The notes: generated by a model from the letters alone, not told the origin. A DNA stretch of 56,004 nucleotides from Mastigamoeba balamuthi (GCA_902651635.1 CACRSC010000016.1:272302-328305), one strand, 5' to 3'. Positions 28,463 to 40,059 are shown, counted from the stretch's first letter. Made by a program: numbers and translations.

Positions 28463-29929
28463 TCTCCGGGGGCGGGCTGCGCTGTGTGCGTGCGTCGACC
28501 TCGCGCGAACACACCACGAAAAGACGTGTGGTTGGTCTGCGGTCGAGATATCTGCGGGGTTCACGTCACTTGTTACGTGTGGGAAAATATCCGGCCGGTA
28601 TCCGGCTGTCGGAAATCGGGCGGCAAAAATTAGGCACTGCGCCTGGATGCCCGCGGCTGGCCAAAGGCAAGCACAGAATGCGCGCATCTCCTATCGATTT
28701 CAGAGCCCTCCTTCCTCGAAACGACGATGACGGAAGGAGAACTGGCAGCACCGCGCATCGCTGGCAGGCACCACTTAGCAAAACTATGCCAGATTGGCCA
28801 AGACTACTACACCAGAGGAAGCCCATTCAGCAACTCAGTGATGGATAGAAGAATCCTATGGAACAAGCCACACCCGGTTCTCCCAGAACAGGCTACAGCC
28901 GGAATGAACACCTTCAGTACAAAAAAAAGAAGAGCTACAGTACAGTCATAAGGAATGTCCTTCTAAATTTCTTCAAAACATCAATGGAAGACTCTTATGT
29001 ACGATAAAACAATTGAATGAGGTCTGATCAGAAATGTCCTATAAGATAGTGTAAGAAGCTATAAATGTCTCTTACAGACAAGCAGTACTGGGAGATCTGG
29101 TTTCTGCACAACCACCCCATGGGCCCTTACTGGGGGAAAGAAGTGCATTGCAAAGTAAGTTTCCTGCTCTCAAGGCTCAGCCTATCACTAGATGCATCAC
29201 TGTCCACAGCCCTTCACCAACCAAGAGAACTAAGAGGGAAACCAACATAAAGAAGGACAAACAGATTATCACCAGGATTAAATTGAAGCTTTCACATTCT
29301 GCAGCAGCCCTGTGTGAGTCTCTTCACCTTCATGCATCGGTCTCTATGGTTTGCAGACCTCTGAATGATGCTCATGCAAAATTTCAGGCCCCTTTGTTCA
29401 AGAAAGAGCAAAAATATAAATTTCCCATCAGAATGCTTGGTGAGATTTTGCTCAGAAAAATCTCCAGTGAGATTAAAGTGATATATGGTTCACTGACAAG
29501 ACCACGTTCTGGCTGGAGGGCCCCAAGATAAGACATTGAGAGCTTTGTGATTTTGAGAGGGTTGGTGGTTTTACTGTATGCTTGCTCTGTTTGGTTGGGT
29601 GGGAGGTGTCTGGGCAGTTAAAGGGTGATTTGGGGGTGTCCTCTGGTATGTATCTTTTGTGTGCTTCATGTGCCATGAGATTATCTTTATGGCTCATGTC
29701 GTCTAGCCAGTCTTGCATAGTGGTGACCCATTCTACTTGCGTCTGTTATTGTTGTTCCACAAGGCCCAAATCACCACACCAGGAAGCCCTCATTGCACAC
29801 ACACTGGGCCTTGAGAAGAACCAGCCAGGGCTTCCCCTCACTCGCCAGTGCCACCAATGAGGTCTCAACATGGCCACACTCAGCAACCTCGCCAGAAGCA
29901 GAATGGGCCCACAGTCATCCCAATGCCCA
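28463..29929. other. Spacer grading into lower-GC sequence
   Basis: The first 200 bp hold variants of the GAATC motif (GGCCGGTATCCGGC near 28590). From about 28700 GC visibly falls. ORFs are short and without resemblance. I see no gene. Confidence 0.45.
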
Positions 29930-30760
29930 TTTACCAAAGGGGGCCTTGGAGCACCTGCTGTCCTCGTGCCTCTGCTTGAAGCCAGGCCCACAGAGCTCAT
30001 CTTGGCCTTGCCTCTATAGCACATTCTCGTGGTTTTGAGAACAGTGATTGATCAAAGAGGCATGTGCTGTTGTTGGTATGGCAAACGCGGGTGTTTGTGA
30101 GGCAGTCTGGCATTGTGGTTGACAGTGTGGGTGTTGTGGCACGAGGTGTTGTGAAAAGTTGGTGCTGTTCAGTGCCCTATGTGAGGACTGGCAATGTCAC
30201 CACCAGGTGGTTCTCGTTATGTATGCTGCTGTACACAGATGCAAGATGCAGGGGATGGTGCTGCTACCTCATGGGGGAGGGGAGGGGGAGGTGGACGGGA
30301 TGGAGTGGGAGCCAGTCCACCGATTGGCTGACCTCTGCTAGGGAGATCCATCGATGCAACTGCTGCACCTCCAGGGTACATCCCGCCCCAGGGCGTGTGG
30401 CCGGGGTTCCTGGAATCCCACTCTCATCCCTTCCAGCCACTTTGTCCCCATTCCACGGCTGCTGGTGCCGCCCCACAGCCAGTGCTGTCCCTGGTGCTCC
30501 TCTCTGCTGTGCCCCTCCCTCAGACTGTGCTGTGGCTCACGCATTTCCCCCTAACTGGAATCGTGATGCACCAGACACTGTGGCAGACCTGTTGATGGTC
30601 GTTGTCCACGTGGCACCACGTTCTCGATTGCCATGTGGTGTGGAACATCACGACACAAAGAGGTGCACTCTGCCATCGGCTCCAGCAGGTGATCACAAAG
30701 TGACGCTGTTGGCCCATCGCACAGTGCCATCATCAAAGTGCACTGTGTCCTCCACCACAC
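29930..30760 (-). repeat. Dispersed repeat, copy C
   Basis: Inverted copy of 21425-22245. Compared with copy B it carries many CG to TG or CA changes, for example GGTCGCCTGC in B against the TGATCACCTGC equivalent in C, and GACGACGGCGCCG against GATGATGGCACTG. The 50-bp core at 30011-30060 is in the opposite orientation relative to its flanks when compared with B. No coding capacity is recognisable. Confidence 0.8.
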
Positions 30761-31742
30761 TGCCTTACCTTGGAGTCTCCTGTGCTGTCCAGCTGTGCTT
30801 CAGTGGTCCGACCCCTGTGCCGGGTGACAGTGCACGCGGTCAGTCCATCAGTTCCTGAGGCTGTGGGCCATCGAAAGCAAAGAGTGACCCCCAGGGGCAG
30901 CTGAGCAAGGGCAGAGGGAGTGCTGACCTGAGCAGGAGCAGGACGTCGGCCTCTGTCTGGAGCATGTGAGGCGGAAGAAGGTCCTCTGGGGGCAGGTCCT
31001 CGTGTCTGTGTGCTGGCTTCGGGGGACTGTGCTCTGTGCGAAGGAGTTCGAAGGAGTAATTTGGTGGAGGTGCTCGTCGGCCCTTTTATAGTGTGGCTGT
31101 GACTGTTGGTAACCGTCCCTGCCCTTGACGAAGCACCCTCGCCCTCAAAGATACGCCCAGAATCTCCCAGAATGGGGCTCACTGTGGCAGCGCAGGAGCT
31201 CACCGAGAGTTCTCGACACTACTAATGGTATGGTCTCGCTCATGTGGCCTCCACTTCTGGGTATCCCACCAGGCACCCGAGTGATGTAATTCGTAGCAAG
31301 CACCAGCAATCGGCCATAAATGTCTGCAACACGCCTCTAGCACAACCCGCCGCTGCGACGACCAACGCCCAGTAGAGTTCCTTGGCAGTCATGCTACTGC
31401 AGGAGTGTACGAGGATGTATTCGTGTGCGCCCCAGCGCAGGGCTCTACACCTCGAGACCTGCATGCGGAGTCACCGCTCTACTTCTCTGCTCCCCATAAC
31501 AGCCTGAGCAAGAGCAGTTGTCTTTACAACACAACACTACAGCGCCACGGCGTTGATCTAAGTCGGGGTTTTTGCTTAATGACGACGCCTCCGGAACGCC
31601 GACGATGCCGATGTGCAACTAGCTCCACCGCCACAAGTGCTGGCCTTGACTGGGGTGAGGAGGGAGGGCAGGAGAAAAAGTCCGGTGAAAAACGGGCTGC
31701 GAATAAGTGTGTTGCGGGCGTGCGCGCGCGTGTGTGTGGGGC
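30761..31742. other. Spacer without a supported gene
   Basis: ORFs of 140-156 codons on both strands have Ser/Thr/Pro-rich or random composition and no family resemblance. Nothing else seen. Confidence 0.45.
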
Positions 31743-33199
31743 TCAGCTGTTGATGTACTTGATGCTACTGTTGCCGAGCAGCCTCACGCGCTCCGAGTGC
31801 GGCGAGGGTATCTGTGCCGCGATCTGCCGGTAGTCCGGCACGCTGCCCTCGCGCTGTCTCTGCAGCGCGTCCTCGCTCTCGTACAGCCCTCGGATGTACT
31901 CCTCCGACTCCGCGTGCTCCTCCTTGCTCGAGTGCAGGATGAACACCTGCAGTCCACCCACAACGAGAAGCAAAGCGCGGCAAAAACAAAGTCAAATTTA
32001 GTCAAATTGCTGAGAAAAAAAAAGTCAAAATAAGAGAAAAACTAAGTCAAAAAACAAGCAGCACCTGCACAATCGAGGGGAGGACGTCGGGGGCGATGTA
32101 GACCAGCACGGCGTAGAGCGCTGCGCTGGTCTCGGGCCCGCACAGGACGCGCGCGAGGAGGCCGGCAGAGCGCAGCGCGAAGCAGAGGCTGAAGGCCACA
32201 GTGGCCACGCAGGTCTTGACGAGCTCGGACCTGCTCGACTGCTCGTACGGCGCCGCCGACCTCTCGCGCACTGCCAGGCGCGACCCGAACACAGAGAACA
32301 TCAGCGACACCATCGCGCTCATGGCCGACTCGGTGTAGCACGCGACCATGAAGCCCCCGGCCTCCTGGGGGGGGCGGACGGGATAAGTGCAGGGACCGGG
32401 AATCGAACCGGGGGACGCGGGAAATCGGCACTGGGCTGGCGGCTGTGCGCAGGAGGAAGATGAAGGTCGAGGTGAGCAGCAGGATGGCGACCACAACCAG
32501 CGTGAGCACCCAGAGCCACCTGAAGCGCGGCAGGAAGTCGTCCGACTCGACCTGCATGGCGTAGAGCTTCTCCACCCTGCCGGCAATGCCACATCAACAC
32601 GCTGCCGGCGATTCCCGGATTCCTCCCCCACGGAGATTCCGGAGACGGAGAAGATCCGTGTATCTCGCGTGCCAGTGGAACAGGATGAGCGTCGCGGCGC
32701 CGATGCACAGCAGCGTGCACGCTCGGTCGATGGCGAAGTCCGACGACCGCAGCGCGCTGTACGCGTTCTTGTCGGGCTGGTCCCTCAGCAGGAAAAGCAC
32801 CACCCGGCCTGCCACGCAGCCCATGACGCACGCAGGAGATATCCTGAGTCCGAAATCCAGAGAATCCAGAGAATCCAGAGAATCTCGGGAATCCATAGAG
32901 AAATCCGGGGGAATCTCCGGAGAATCTCGGGAAGATACACGCAGCCACGCACAGATGGCGAGCCAGAGCAGCAGCGCGTGGTACGTCACGGAGAGCTTGA
33001 CGGGGTGCGACTTGGGCCGCACGCGCGCGGCGAACGTGGCGACGAGTGACGTGGCGCAGACGGCGCCGACGAGGAAGTACGCCACGAGGCACTGACACGC
33101 ATCGGGGGTGCGCGTTGGCTGCGTGCGCATGCGCTGGTAGGGAAGGGGGATGCGCACCACCACTCCCACGACCGGAGGCCACACGTCGACCGCTCCCAT
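31743..33199 (-). CDS. TOM1/THH1-type seven-helix membrane protein
   Basis: Five exons, 33199-32941, 32808-32673, 32576-32432, 32364-32065 and 31946-31743, give 347 residues and every phase closes. Seven hydrophobic segments follow the THH1/TOM1/TOM3 (DUF1084) plan: CLVAYFLVGAVCATSLVATF, YHALLLWLAICAWL, VVLFLLRD, RACTLLCIGAATLILFHW, FRWLWVLTLVVVAILLLTST, TCVATVAFSLCFALRSAGLL, and ALYAVLVYIAPDVLPSIVQV running into FILHSSKEE. The junction LILFHW|VEKLYAMQ matches the family LFWAEIYxQ motif and requires a GC-AG intron (32577-32672, donor GCACGC). In plants the family sits on the tonoplast; the role in protists is unknown. The start is 107 bp from the divergent METTL25-like gene. Confidence 0.85.
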
Positions 33200-33305
33200 C
33201 GCGCCCCCTCGGAGGTGGAGAGAATCCGCCCTTGTGAATCTTCCCGCTCCAGATATCCGTATCTTCCAGATATTCGCGAATCTTCTCGGAGATCGCGCGC
33301 GAATC
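33200..33305. promoter_or_regulatory. Bidirectional promoter region
   Basis: 106 bp separate the divergent starts of the TOM1-like (33199, minus) and METTL25-like (33306, plus) genes. It is packed with variants of the recurrent motif: GAGAATCC, GAATCTTCCC, AGATATCC, AGATATTCGCGAATCTTCTC, GGAGATCGCGCG. No TATA box is visible. Shared control is inference from spacing. Confidence 0.5.
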
Positions 33306-35418
33306 ATGGAGTGGACGTACGAGGCGGTCGGGGGCAGCGCGGAGGCGTACGCAGCGGCCCTCGTGGGGTTCCTGCGCGCGCACCAGTCGCTGTTCAACAT
33401 GAGCGTGTACGACAGCGCCGGCGGCCTCGTGGGCGCCGAGCGCGTGACGCACTTTGTCGTCGGGCGCCACTGGGAGCGGCGCGTGCCCCCCGAGTGGTCC
33501 GCGTGGCTCTCGTCGCGCGCCGCCCTCGTGCGCTCGCCCGCCGACGAGGACGCGTGGCTGCAGATGCTCATGGACGTCCAGTGCGGCAGATTCGAGAGAT
33601 TCCCAGCGCCAGCGGAAGAATCTTCTGCAGATTCCTCTTTTTCCGCCTGCGTTGACGTCACGGGAAACGCCCCCTGCGACCAGTTCCACGCGGGCTGCCC
33701 GGCGAGCCTCGCGGCGTTCATGCGGGAGGCCGCGGCCCTGGCCCAGCCCGCCCGCGTGGTCCTGGGCCAGCGCTACGACGAGGGCCCCGTGCGGTCGATC
33801 GAGACGACGCAGGACGCGGCCGTCGCGCTCATGAGCCAGAAGAAGAAGCACGAGACCCGGCTCCTCGGCGACACCCTCGTGGCCGCGGCCACCCGCGACG
33901 CCTGCGACTCGCTCGTCGACGTCGGCGCCGGCAAGGTCCGTCCGCCCCCTTCTTCCCTCGGCCACAGTTATAACCACTTTGAGGATTTTGGGAAGGCCTG
34001 TTTTCTTTGCCATTCAAGGGTGTTTGCCCAAGAATGACGAAGAAAATGACGTATTGCCTCAAAACGGGCATACCGAAATGGCATTTTAAGTGGTGTCAAA
34101 TGGTGCACAGGGTATTTTCCCCTAGTTCCGTTCCTTTCCCAGCTTTACCAGTTTCGTTTTCCACCCGCTTACGTCACCGTGCAGGGGTATCTGACGCAGT
34201 ACGTGAAGCTGAAGATGCCGCAGCTCAACGTCGTGGCGATCGAGGGCAGCGAGCACCACGCCCAGAGCTACAGGGACCGCAGCGAGTACCTCCAGGCCAA
34301 GCTCACCGAGGCCTCTGCGCGCCGCCAGCGCCGCGCCGCCGCCGCCCCGTCAGCCCGCCCGTCAGATTCTCCCTCGGAGATCCGCGAATCCCGCCCGAAT
34401 CCAGATCCCGATTCCTCCTCGGCCGAGGTCGTTCCCACGGCCCCCGTCGTCGCGGCCCGCATCCCGCTTGGCGAGGGCGCCGGCGAGTTCTTCCGCAAGG
34501 TGTCGTCTGCGCTGGGCCCTGGCCTCGCCGTGCGGCGGGTGCTGGTCGCGGGCCTGCACACGTGCGGCGACCTGGCGCCGACGATCCTGCGGCTCTTCCT
34601 CGACGCCCCCGAGGCCGTCTCGCTCGTCAGCGTCGGCTGCTGCTACCACCAGATGACCGAGGACCCCGACGCCCGCCGCCCGGGCCCCCGCGACCCGGCG
34701 TCTGCCCCGCGCAGCGGCTTCCCCCTGAGCGCGGCGCTGCGTGCGGGGCCCGGGCGCGTGGACTACCACCTGTGCAGCGGGCGGCACGTGGCGGCAGGCG
34801 TCCTGGGCGAGTGCATCGGCCTCGAGGCCATGCGGCACACGTGCGCGCGCCAGAGCTTCAGGGCCGGGCTCGAGGCGCTGCTGGACGCGCGCGTCGGCCG
34901 CGCGTGCGCCGGGGGGCCGTTCGCGCACCACACGGGCAGCACGCGGGCGCGCTGCATGGGCGAGTTCGGCACGTACGCCGTCGAGAGCTGCCGCAAGATG
35001 CTCCGCAAGCTCGCCGGCTACACCGACGCCCCCGCGCACTACCGCGAGGCCCTCGGCGCCCACCTCTCCCGCGAGCTCTCGACGGACCAGGGCGCCCAGC
35101 GCTTCGCCGAGGACGCCCGCGCGTTCTTCAGGTGAGGGCGAGGAGAGGAGGGAGGAGGGGAGGGCAATTCCAGGAATCCTGAGAATTGCCGTGACTCAAC
35201 GCAGGTCAATCGGGGGGACCGAGAGCGGGCTGCTGCCCGAGGCGTGCGCGTTCGCGGCGCTGCGGCAGCTGATCGGGCCGCTCGTCGAGGCGCTGGTGCT
35301 GGTGGACCGCCTGCTGTACCTCCGGGAGCACGCGGGCGTGGCCGACGCCGCGCTGGTGCGCCTGTTCATGCCCGACATATCGCCCCGCAGCGTCGCCCTC
35401 GTCGCGAGAAAGCTCTGA
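33306..35418 (+). CDS. METTL25/RRNAD1-type methyltransferase-like protein
   Basis: Exons 33306-33935, 34185-35131 and 35205-35418 give 596 residues and phases close. Diagnostic segments are MSQKKKHETRLLGDTL (family SxKKxHEV), the SAM-binding strand DSLVDVGAGK|GYLTQY split by intron 1, LNVVAIEGSEHHAQSYRDR, VLVAGLHTCGDLAPTILRLF and SVGCCYHQMTE; the last part is ESCRKMLRKL and a C-terminal helical exon. Family members are putative SAM-dependent methyltransferases with poorly known substrates. Two Ser/Pro-rich inserts (about 33588-33655 and 34362-34425) are in frame but made of GATTCC/GAATCC repeats like the introns here, so they may be retained introns or intron-derived linkers. Confidence 0.85.
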
Positions 35419-35789
35419 CCCGCCTGCAGCCCTTCCCTTCCCGAGGCGGCACACCACACGCGAACCTCGTGCAGAACTAGTGCCCCGTAGCGCCACCGGG
35501 GGCCCGGCTGGGTGCCTGAGAAGCAACCAGAGAGAGGCTCTCGCATTGCCGCACAGCCCTTGCTAGCACCGCCCTCGCGCAGCACCCTCCGCTCGCGGTC
35601 CACTTCGCACACGGCCCGGCCCTCTTCGGGGCTGTTTGCTGCCCAGCAGTCCTTGCGAGCCTCCCTCTTTCGCTGGGCTCTACGGGACCAAAGCCACCAT
35701 GACGTATTCTGGGTCTCTTCCCGCTTGAAGGGGGCCTCCGGCCACGTGACCTACCGCGCAACTGCAGCAACAGCTCCTTCAGTGCGCCG
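35419..35789. other. Spacer without a gene
   Basis: 3' flank of the METTL25-like gene. Open frames on both strands have no resemblance to known proteins. Nothing notable seen. Confidence 0.4.
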
Positions 35790-36395
35790 AGGGCGCCGTG
35801 CAGGATCCCCAGTCCCTACCAACATCGCAGGTGGAGCCAACACCGCCAGGGCCCAGGACGACGACACCGACAGGGCCGACAGGGCTGCCAGGGCTGCCTC
35901 TGGGGCGGCGAGGCGCAGCGACGTGGGCCCAGCAGAAGACGACACTCATCGAGGACAGGATTCCGCGACCACGATGCACAGCAGCACGAGCGGAGGCGCA
36001 GACGCCGCCACGACGTGCACTCACGGCTGCCCGTGCCCTCGTCATCGTCGTGCGCAAGAGGTCCGGCCAGTGACGCTGCCATCACCGACTGTGCGGCAGC
36101 AGGCAAGGGGGACAAGCACAGCGACTGCTCGAGCCGAACAGCGACAGCGTAGCAGCAGCAGACGGCACCGAGGCCGCCTCAGACGAGCAGCGCAGTATGG
36201 ACGGTACGGACCACGAGGAGCCCAAGGACCTCGATGCCACAGCCCCTGGCCCACCCACACTTCACTGCTCACTCGTGTCGCTCAGGACCCTCCCGAGGTG
36301 TAGAGTGGACCCCATGCCGTGTGTTTCCGTTCTCATGGCCTCGTCGTGCAGAGCGCATCAGTCATCAGTTGATAGCCAATACCGTCACCTCGAAC
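35790..36395 (+). pseudogene. Decayed relative of the acidic-protein gene, copy 2
   Basis: GGCGCAGCGACGTGGGCCCA near 35910 aligns with the minus strand near 24250; the surrounding frame reads RSDVGPAEDDTH against QSDVGPADDDAH. The 3' part (36285-36395) matches 22925-22810: CGAGGTGTAGAGT, CCCATGCCG, CGTTCTCATGGCCTCGTCG and GCATCAGTCATCAG. The helical, DH-like middle is missing, so this copy has lost about 1 kb internally. Both copies end in xPxEV-stop. Frames elsewhere are disturbed. Confidence 0.6.
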
Positions 36396-36583
36396 CGAAC
36401 ATGTACTTCTCTCTAATGTTGAACTTGATTATGGAATGGGGAACAAAATGTACTTTCATTTCATTTGGAAACGGTACGCAATGTACAATACTGCCTGCTC
36501 CGTTGCTGAGTTTGGTATCAAACTCACTGAGAGTATTCATGCTGCTGTCATTTGCTTGCTTGAATAACGTGAGCACACCTCTC

Positions 36584-38764
36584 TTAAGGTAATAGAGAGA
36601 TGCTGCACGTGCTGCGCCGGCTGAAATGAACCGTGGCTGACTGGAAGGTCTCGTCATCAAAGACGACGACCCAGGTGTCCCGCGGGATGACGGAGGGCTT
36701 CCTCTACACCAGGAAATCGATGACGAGCCTCTGGTTTGCTTGAAGAAGCGAGTAGGCACCACTGACGAACCGCTCGGCGTGCGCTTCCCTCGTTTGCACT
36801 GTGCCGTCGTGGGTTAGGTGACTGCGAACAGAGAAAATGGGGGCACACAATTGCCCTCGCGCAGAAGTTCTACGGCCCACTTGAGGTACCCGTTTATGTA
36901 GAAGTCCACGTATCCGCATTGCTCCTCGTTTGCTGCCGGAAAGTCTGGATGGACCAAGTAAGGGGATGGCAGCAGCCTTGCGAGCGAGAGGTAGAACTCC
37001 ATCTGCCACGCCCTCTCGTTCGGGAGGCCTGTTAAGAAGGCAAGTCAGACGTCAGACGTAAAGAGAGCGGAAAGCAGCGTGCCATCGACAGTGGAGCGCG
37101 ACAGGCAGTTGACGAACACCGAGGAGCGCATCTGCTCGAGGACCTTGAGGATAAACTGGCGGAACTCCTCCTTGTCCGTCGGATCGGCGATCGTGGTCGG
37201 TGTCGCAGGAGGAATGCCAGAGAGCAGAGAGGTCACGTCTGCAAACGAGGGAGAGGGAAGGGTGTTAGAGAGAACCAAGACGACCGAGGAAATGAAACGC
37301 ACAGTGTTTCTCCACGAGCGGAGAGCTGAAGACAAACCGCCCTTTGTCAGAGAACACGATGCCGTCCTGCACAAGCGGCACGTACTTGCTCTGGTCGAAG
37401 TTCTTCACGAGTCGAGACGGCGACAAGAGGATTTGCTTGAGCGTGTCGCACTTCTCGCCCTTCACGGGGATGAGTGCACGCGACTCCAGAGTGTCCAGCG
37501 TGCTCCCGCGGTACAGAAACGCGACGATCTCCGTGTCAGTGACCGGCCTCTGCCACTTGCAGAAGTGCCGCTCGATGTGCTGCAGCAGCAGCGCCGTGAG
37601 CCCCGCGTGGCGCCCAGCGTACTCCTTGAGGACGGTCGCCACAGGAGGCTGAATGCAGAGCTGGAGCTTGCAGTCCGAGCACACGCGGTTGAAGTCTGCG
37701 ATCAGCTCCGCAAACTCTGTCTGCGGAGGTGGTTGTCAGGCCGACCGGGGGGTAGGGCGAGCACACACCTCGCGGAGAGGAAAGAAGAAAGGGTTGAACT
37801 GCCGGTCAAGCGAGAACGAAACGGGGGTTCCCGCGGCGGCCGCCACAATGCCCTCGGTGCTCTCGCCGTACGACGCGAGGATGATGATGCACAGCCGGCG
37901 GTAGAGGTGCGGCGAGGCGTTCATCCTCTTGACGGCGCCCCAGAAGGGGTCCTTCGGGTGGCAGTAGGCGATCTGGCCCTCGTCGACGATCACGACGATC
38001 TGGCGGTCCCCGGGCGGGCAGAGGAGCGTCTCCAGTGTGACGAGGTCGCTGCTCGCCTGCGCGATCTGGCCCATGACTTTGCTCTCGCCGCCCCAGTGGG
38101 CCGACAGCATGAGGCGGACGATGAGCGCTGGCGGCTGCAGCCTGCCCTCGTCGCGCAGGAAGTCCGTGAAGAGCTGCGCGAGGCCCGTCTTGCCCGACTG
38201 GGGCGTCGCGCGCAGGAGGAACGCCCCTCCCGTCTCCACCGCCCTGTAGAGCTGCTGGCACGTCTCCCTGCGCTGCGTGATGTACCGGACAGCGTACACC
38301 CCGTCGTCCGTCGCCAGGGCGGCCCCGCCGTGCTCCCGCACCTCCGACACCCGGGCCGCAGCCGACTCGGGCAGGACCACGACGCCCACGCCCGCAGCAG
38401 CCGCGCCGGCAGCTGTGAGAGCAAATTATGGCACCGGAAATCAATTGGGCAAATTTGTGCCAGAAATCAATTGACGGTAATTGATATTCGAACAGACCCG
38501 AGGGGCGAGGAGGGGAAGTCAGCGCACGGCCCTGGGGCGCGGCGACGGGGAGCGGGTCGATGGCGGTGATGCGGACGACGTCGCCGGGGCCGAAGTTGTC
38601 GTCCGAGAGGCCGTCGGGCGTCGCCTCGAGCAGGTGGCTGCTGGGCTCCACGTAGACGCTGCTCGCGCCAAAGGCCTTCTCGACGCTGGCCACGCGGACC
38701 TTGCCGCCGTGCAGCGGTATGTTCCTTCTCCGCTCGCCCAGACGAACGTCACGACCCGCGACAT
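36584..38764 (-). pseudogene. Crinkler-type protein: header, P-loop NTPase and nuclease fold, probably broken
   Basis: Starts MSRVVT at 38764 with a ubiquitin-like header (GGKVRVASVEKAFGASSVYV, DDNFGPGDVVRITAIDPLPV). After an intron comes an NTPase: Walker A LLRATPQSGKTGLAQL and Walker B QIVVIVDEGQIAYC, then a helical and winged region (HAGLTALLLQHIERHF). The C-terminus fits the PD-(D/E)xK nuclease of CR-type effectors: NERAWQMEFYLSLARLL, YVDFYINGYLKWAVELLREG, THDGTVQTREAHAERFVSGA, QRLVIDFLV. Three problems occur: a frame change in the header (a 23-nt intron or a lost base), another after ELLREG without a good splice, and an in-frame TAG at 36704-36706, after which PRDTWVVVFDDETF continues the family pattern to TAA 36584. 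I therefore favour a decayed effector; a 3' intron could rescue the end. Confidence 0.6.
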
Positions 38765-39031
38765 GGCCCCGCGCAGAAGGAGGGGATACCACAGAAATGC
38801 CGCGCGCGGGGGCTCGCTCGGCGATTTGTGTAACAACCCAATATCGGGTCCGAGGCGGGGAATCAAGCAAATGCTACGCGCGCGCGCGGTTTTACAGTAA
38901 CGCAACCCGAGGCCGAACACAACCAGAAGAATCGGCCAAATCAAATGAAGCCTGATTCTTTCCAATAAATCCGAGAGTTGTTTTTAGCCCGGCAGGTGAG
39001 CGAGAGAGAGAGAGAGAGAGAGAGAGTACGG
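38765..39031. repeat. Spacer with (GA)n microsatellite
   Basis: Positions about 39002-39026 are an uninterrupted GA repeat ending 6 bp before the ATG of the HNH gene. The spacer serves two divergent genes. No other feature. Confidence 0.7.
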
Positions 39032-39980
39032 ATGCCGAGCGCGTGGTTCGCGTCGCTGGAGCGGGAGGACCGCGTGGGCGTGGCGTTCGGCGCCCTGATG
39101 GAGGTGGCCCCCACGCTGGACCCTGTGCGCCATCCCCAGCACCGCCCTCCCCCCGTCTGTGCTGTGCTGTGCTCTGCCCTGTGCCCCTGTGCCCCTGTGC
39201 TCCTGTGCTCCCAGTGTGCGCTGTGGTGCTGGCGCTGCCTGGCCACTGAGAGGCTGCCCTGCAGGCCATCATCGGCGACCTCGCGGAGCAGCTGGCAGAG
39301 TCGCCCCCTGCGGGGCTGCCCGACGTCGAGGCCGTCGCTGGCGAGTGGTTCTCGAGGTGCCCGGCAGTCCGCTCCCCCGCGCCCCCATCAGTTGACTCTT
39401 GGCCCCCCCTATCTCCTCCGCAGCGAGGGCTTCACCCCCAAAGAGGTCCGGCTCATGTGCGAGCAGCTGCTCTCGGCCCTGTCCAAGCCCCCGGAGCCCC
39501 CCAAGACACACGACGACGACGACGACGAGGAAGAGGAAGAGGAGGGAGACAAGGAGGCCGAGGAGGCCGAGGAGGAGGAGGACGGCGAGGAGCTGGGCCC
39601 CGGCGAGTGCGAGCTGTGCGAGAGGGAGATGCCGCTGACCAAGCACCACCTGATCCCCCGCGAGATGCACGCGCGCTACGCCAAGCGGGGCCACAGCAAG
39701 CGGGAGCTCAACACGGGCATCTCCGTCAGCCCCCGTCGCTGCCCTCCGCCTCTCCCGCGGCCCCTCGCTGACCCGCCACCCTGCCCACCCGCAGATCTGC
39801 AGGCCGTGCCACAGCGCGGTGCACAGGTTCTGGGACAACAAGACGCTGGCGAGCACGTACAGCACGCGCGAGGCGCTGCTCGAGACGGAGCAGATGGCCA
39901 AGTGGATACCCTACATCCGCAAGCAGCACACCACCACCAAGGAGGACGGCAGGAACCACCTCCTCCGCTACGCCCGCTAG
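39032..39980 (+). CDS. HNH-domain protein
   Basis: Exons 39032-39124, 39265-39356, 39424-39724 and 39795-39980 give 223 residues and all phases close. An acidic linker (DDDDDEEEEEEGDKEAEEAE) separates an N-terminal helical part from the HNH motif: CELCEREMPLTKHHLIPREM, then after intron 3 ICRPCHSAVHRFWDNKTLA. Two CxxC pairs probably bind a structural zinc and the HH and later H residues form the metal-dependent nuclease core. HNH proteins of this short eukaryotic type have no defined role; DNA repair or RNA/DNA cleavage is inference. The stop is TAG, which shows TAG is used as a stop in this genome. Confidence 0.8.
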
Positions 39981-40059
39981 CCCGGCATCCCAACTGAGCT
40001 CCCCTTGACTCGCTTCTGCGGTCTGGGCCCACCGCCCCCGTCTGCCGTCTTGCGTGTTT

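Noticed and set aside
36704-36706. TAG as a sense codon (genetic code change)
   Set aside because: TAG ends the lipase and HNH genes at positions that fit their families, so reassignment is not supported.
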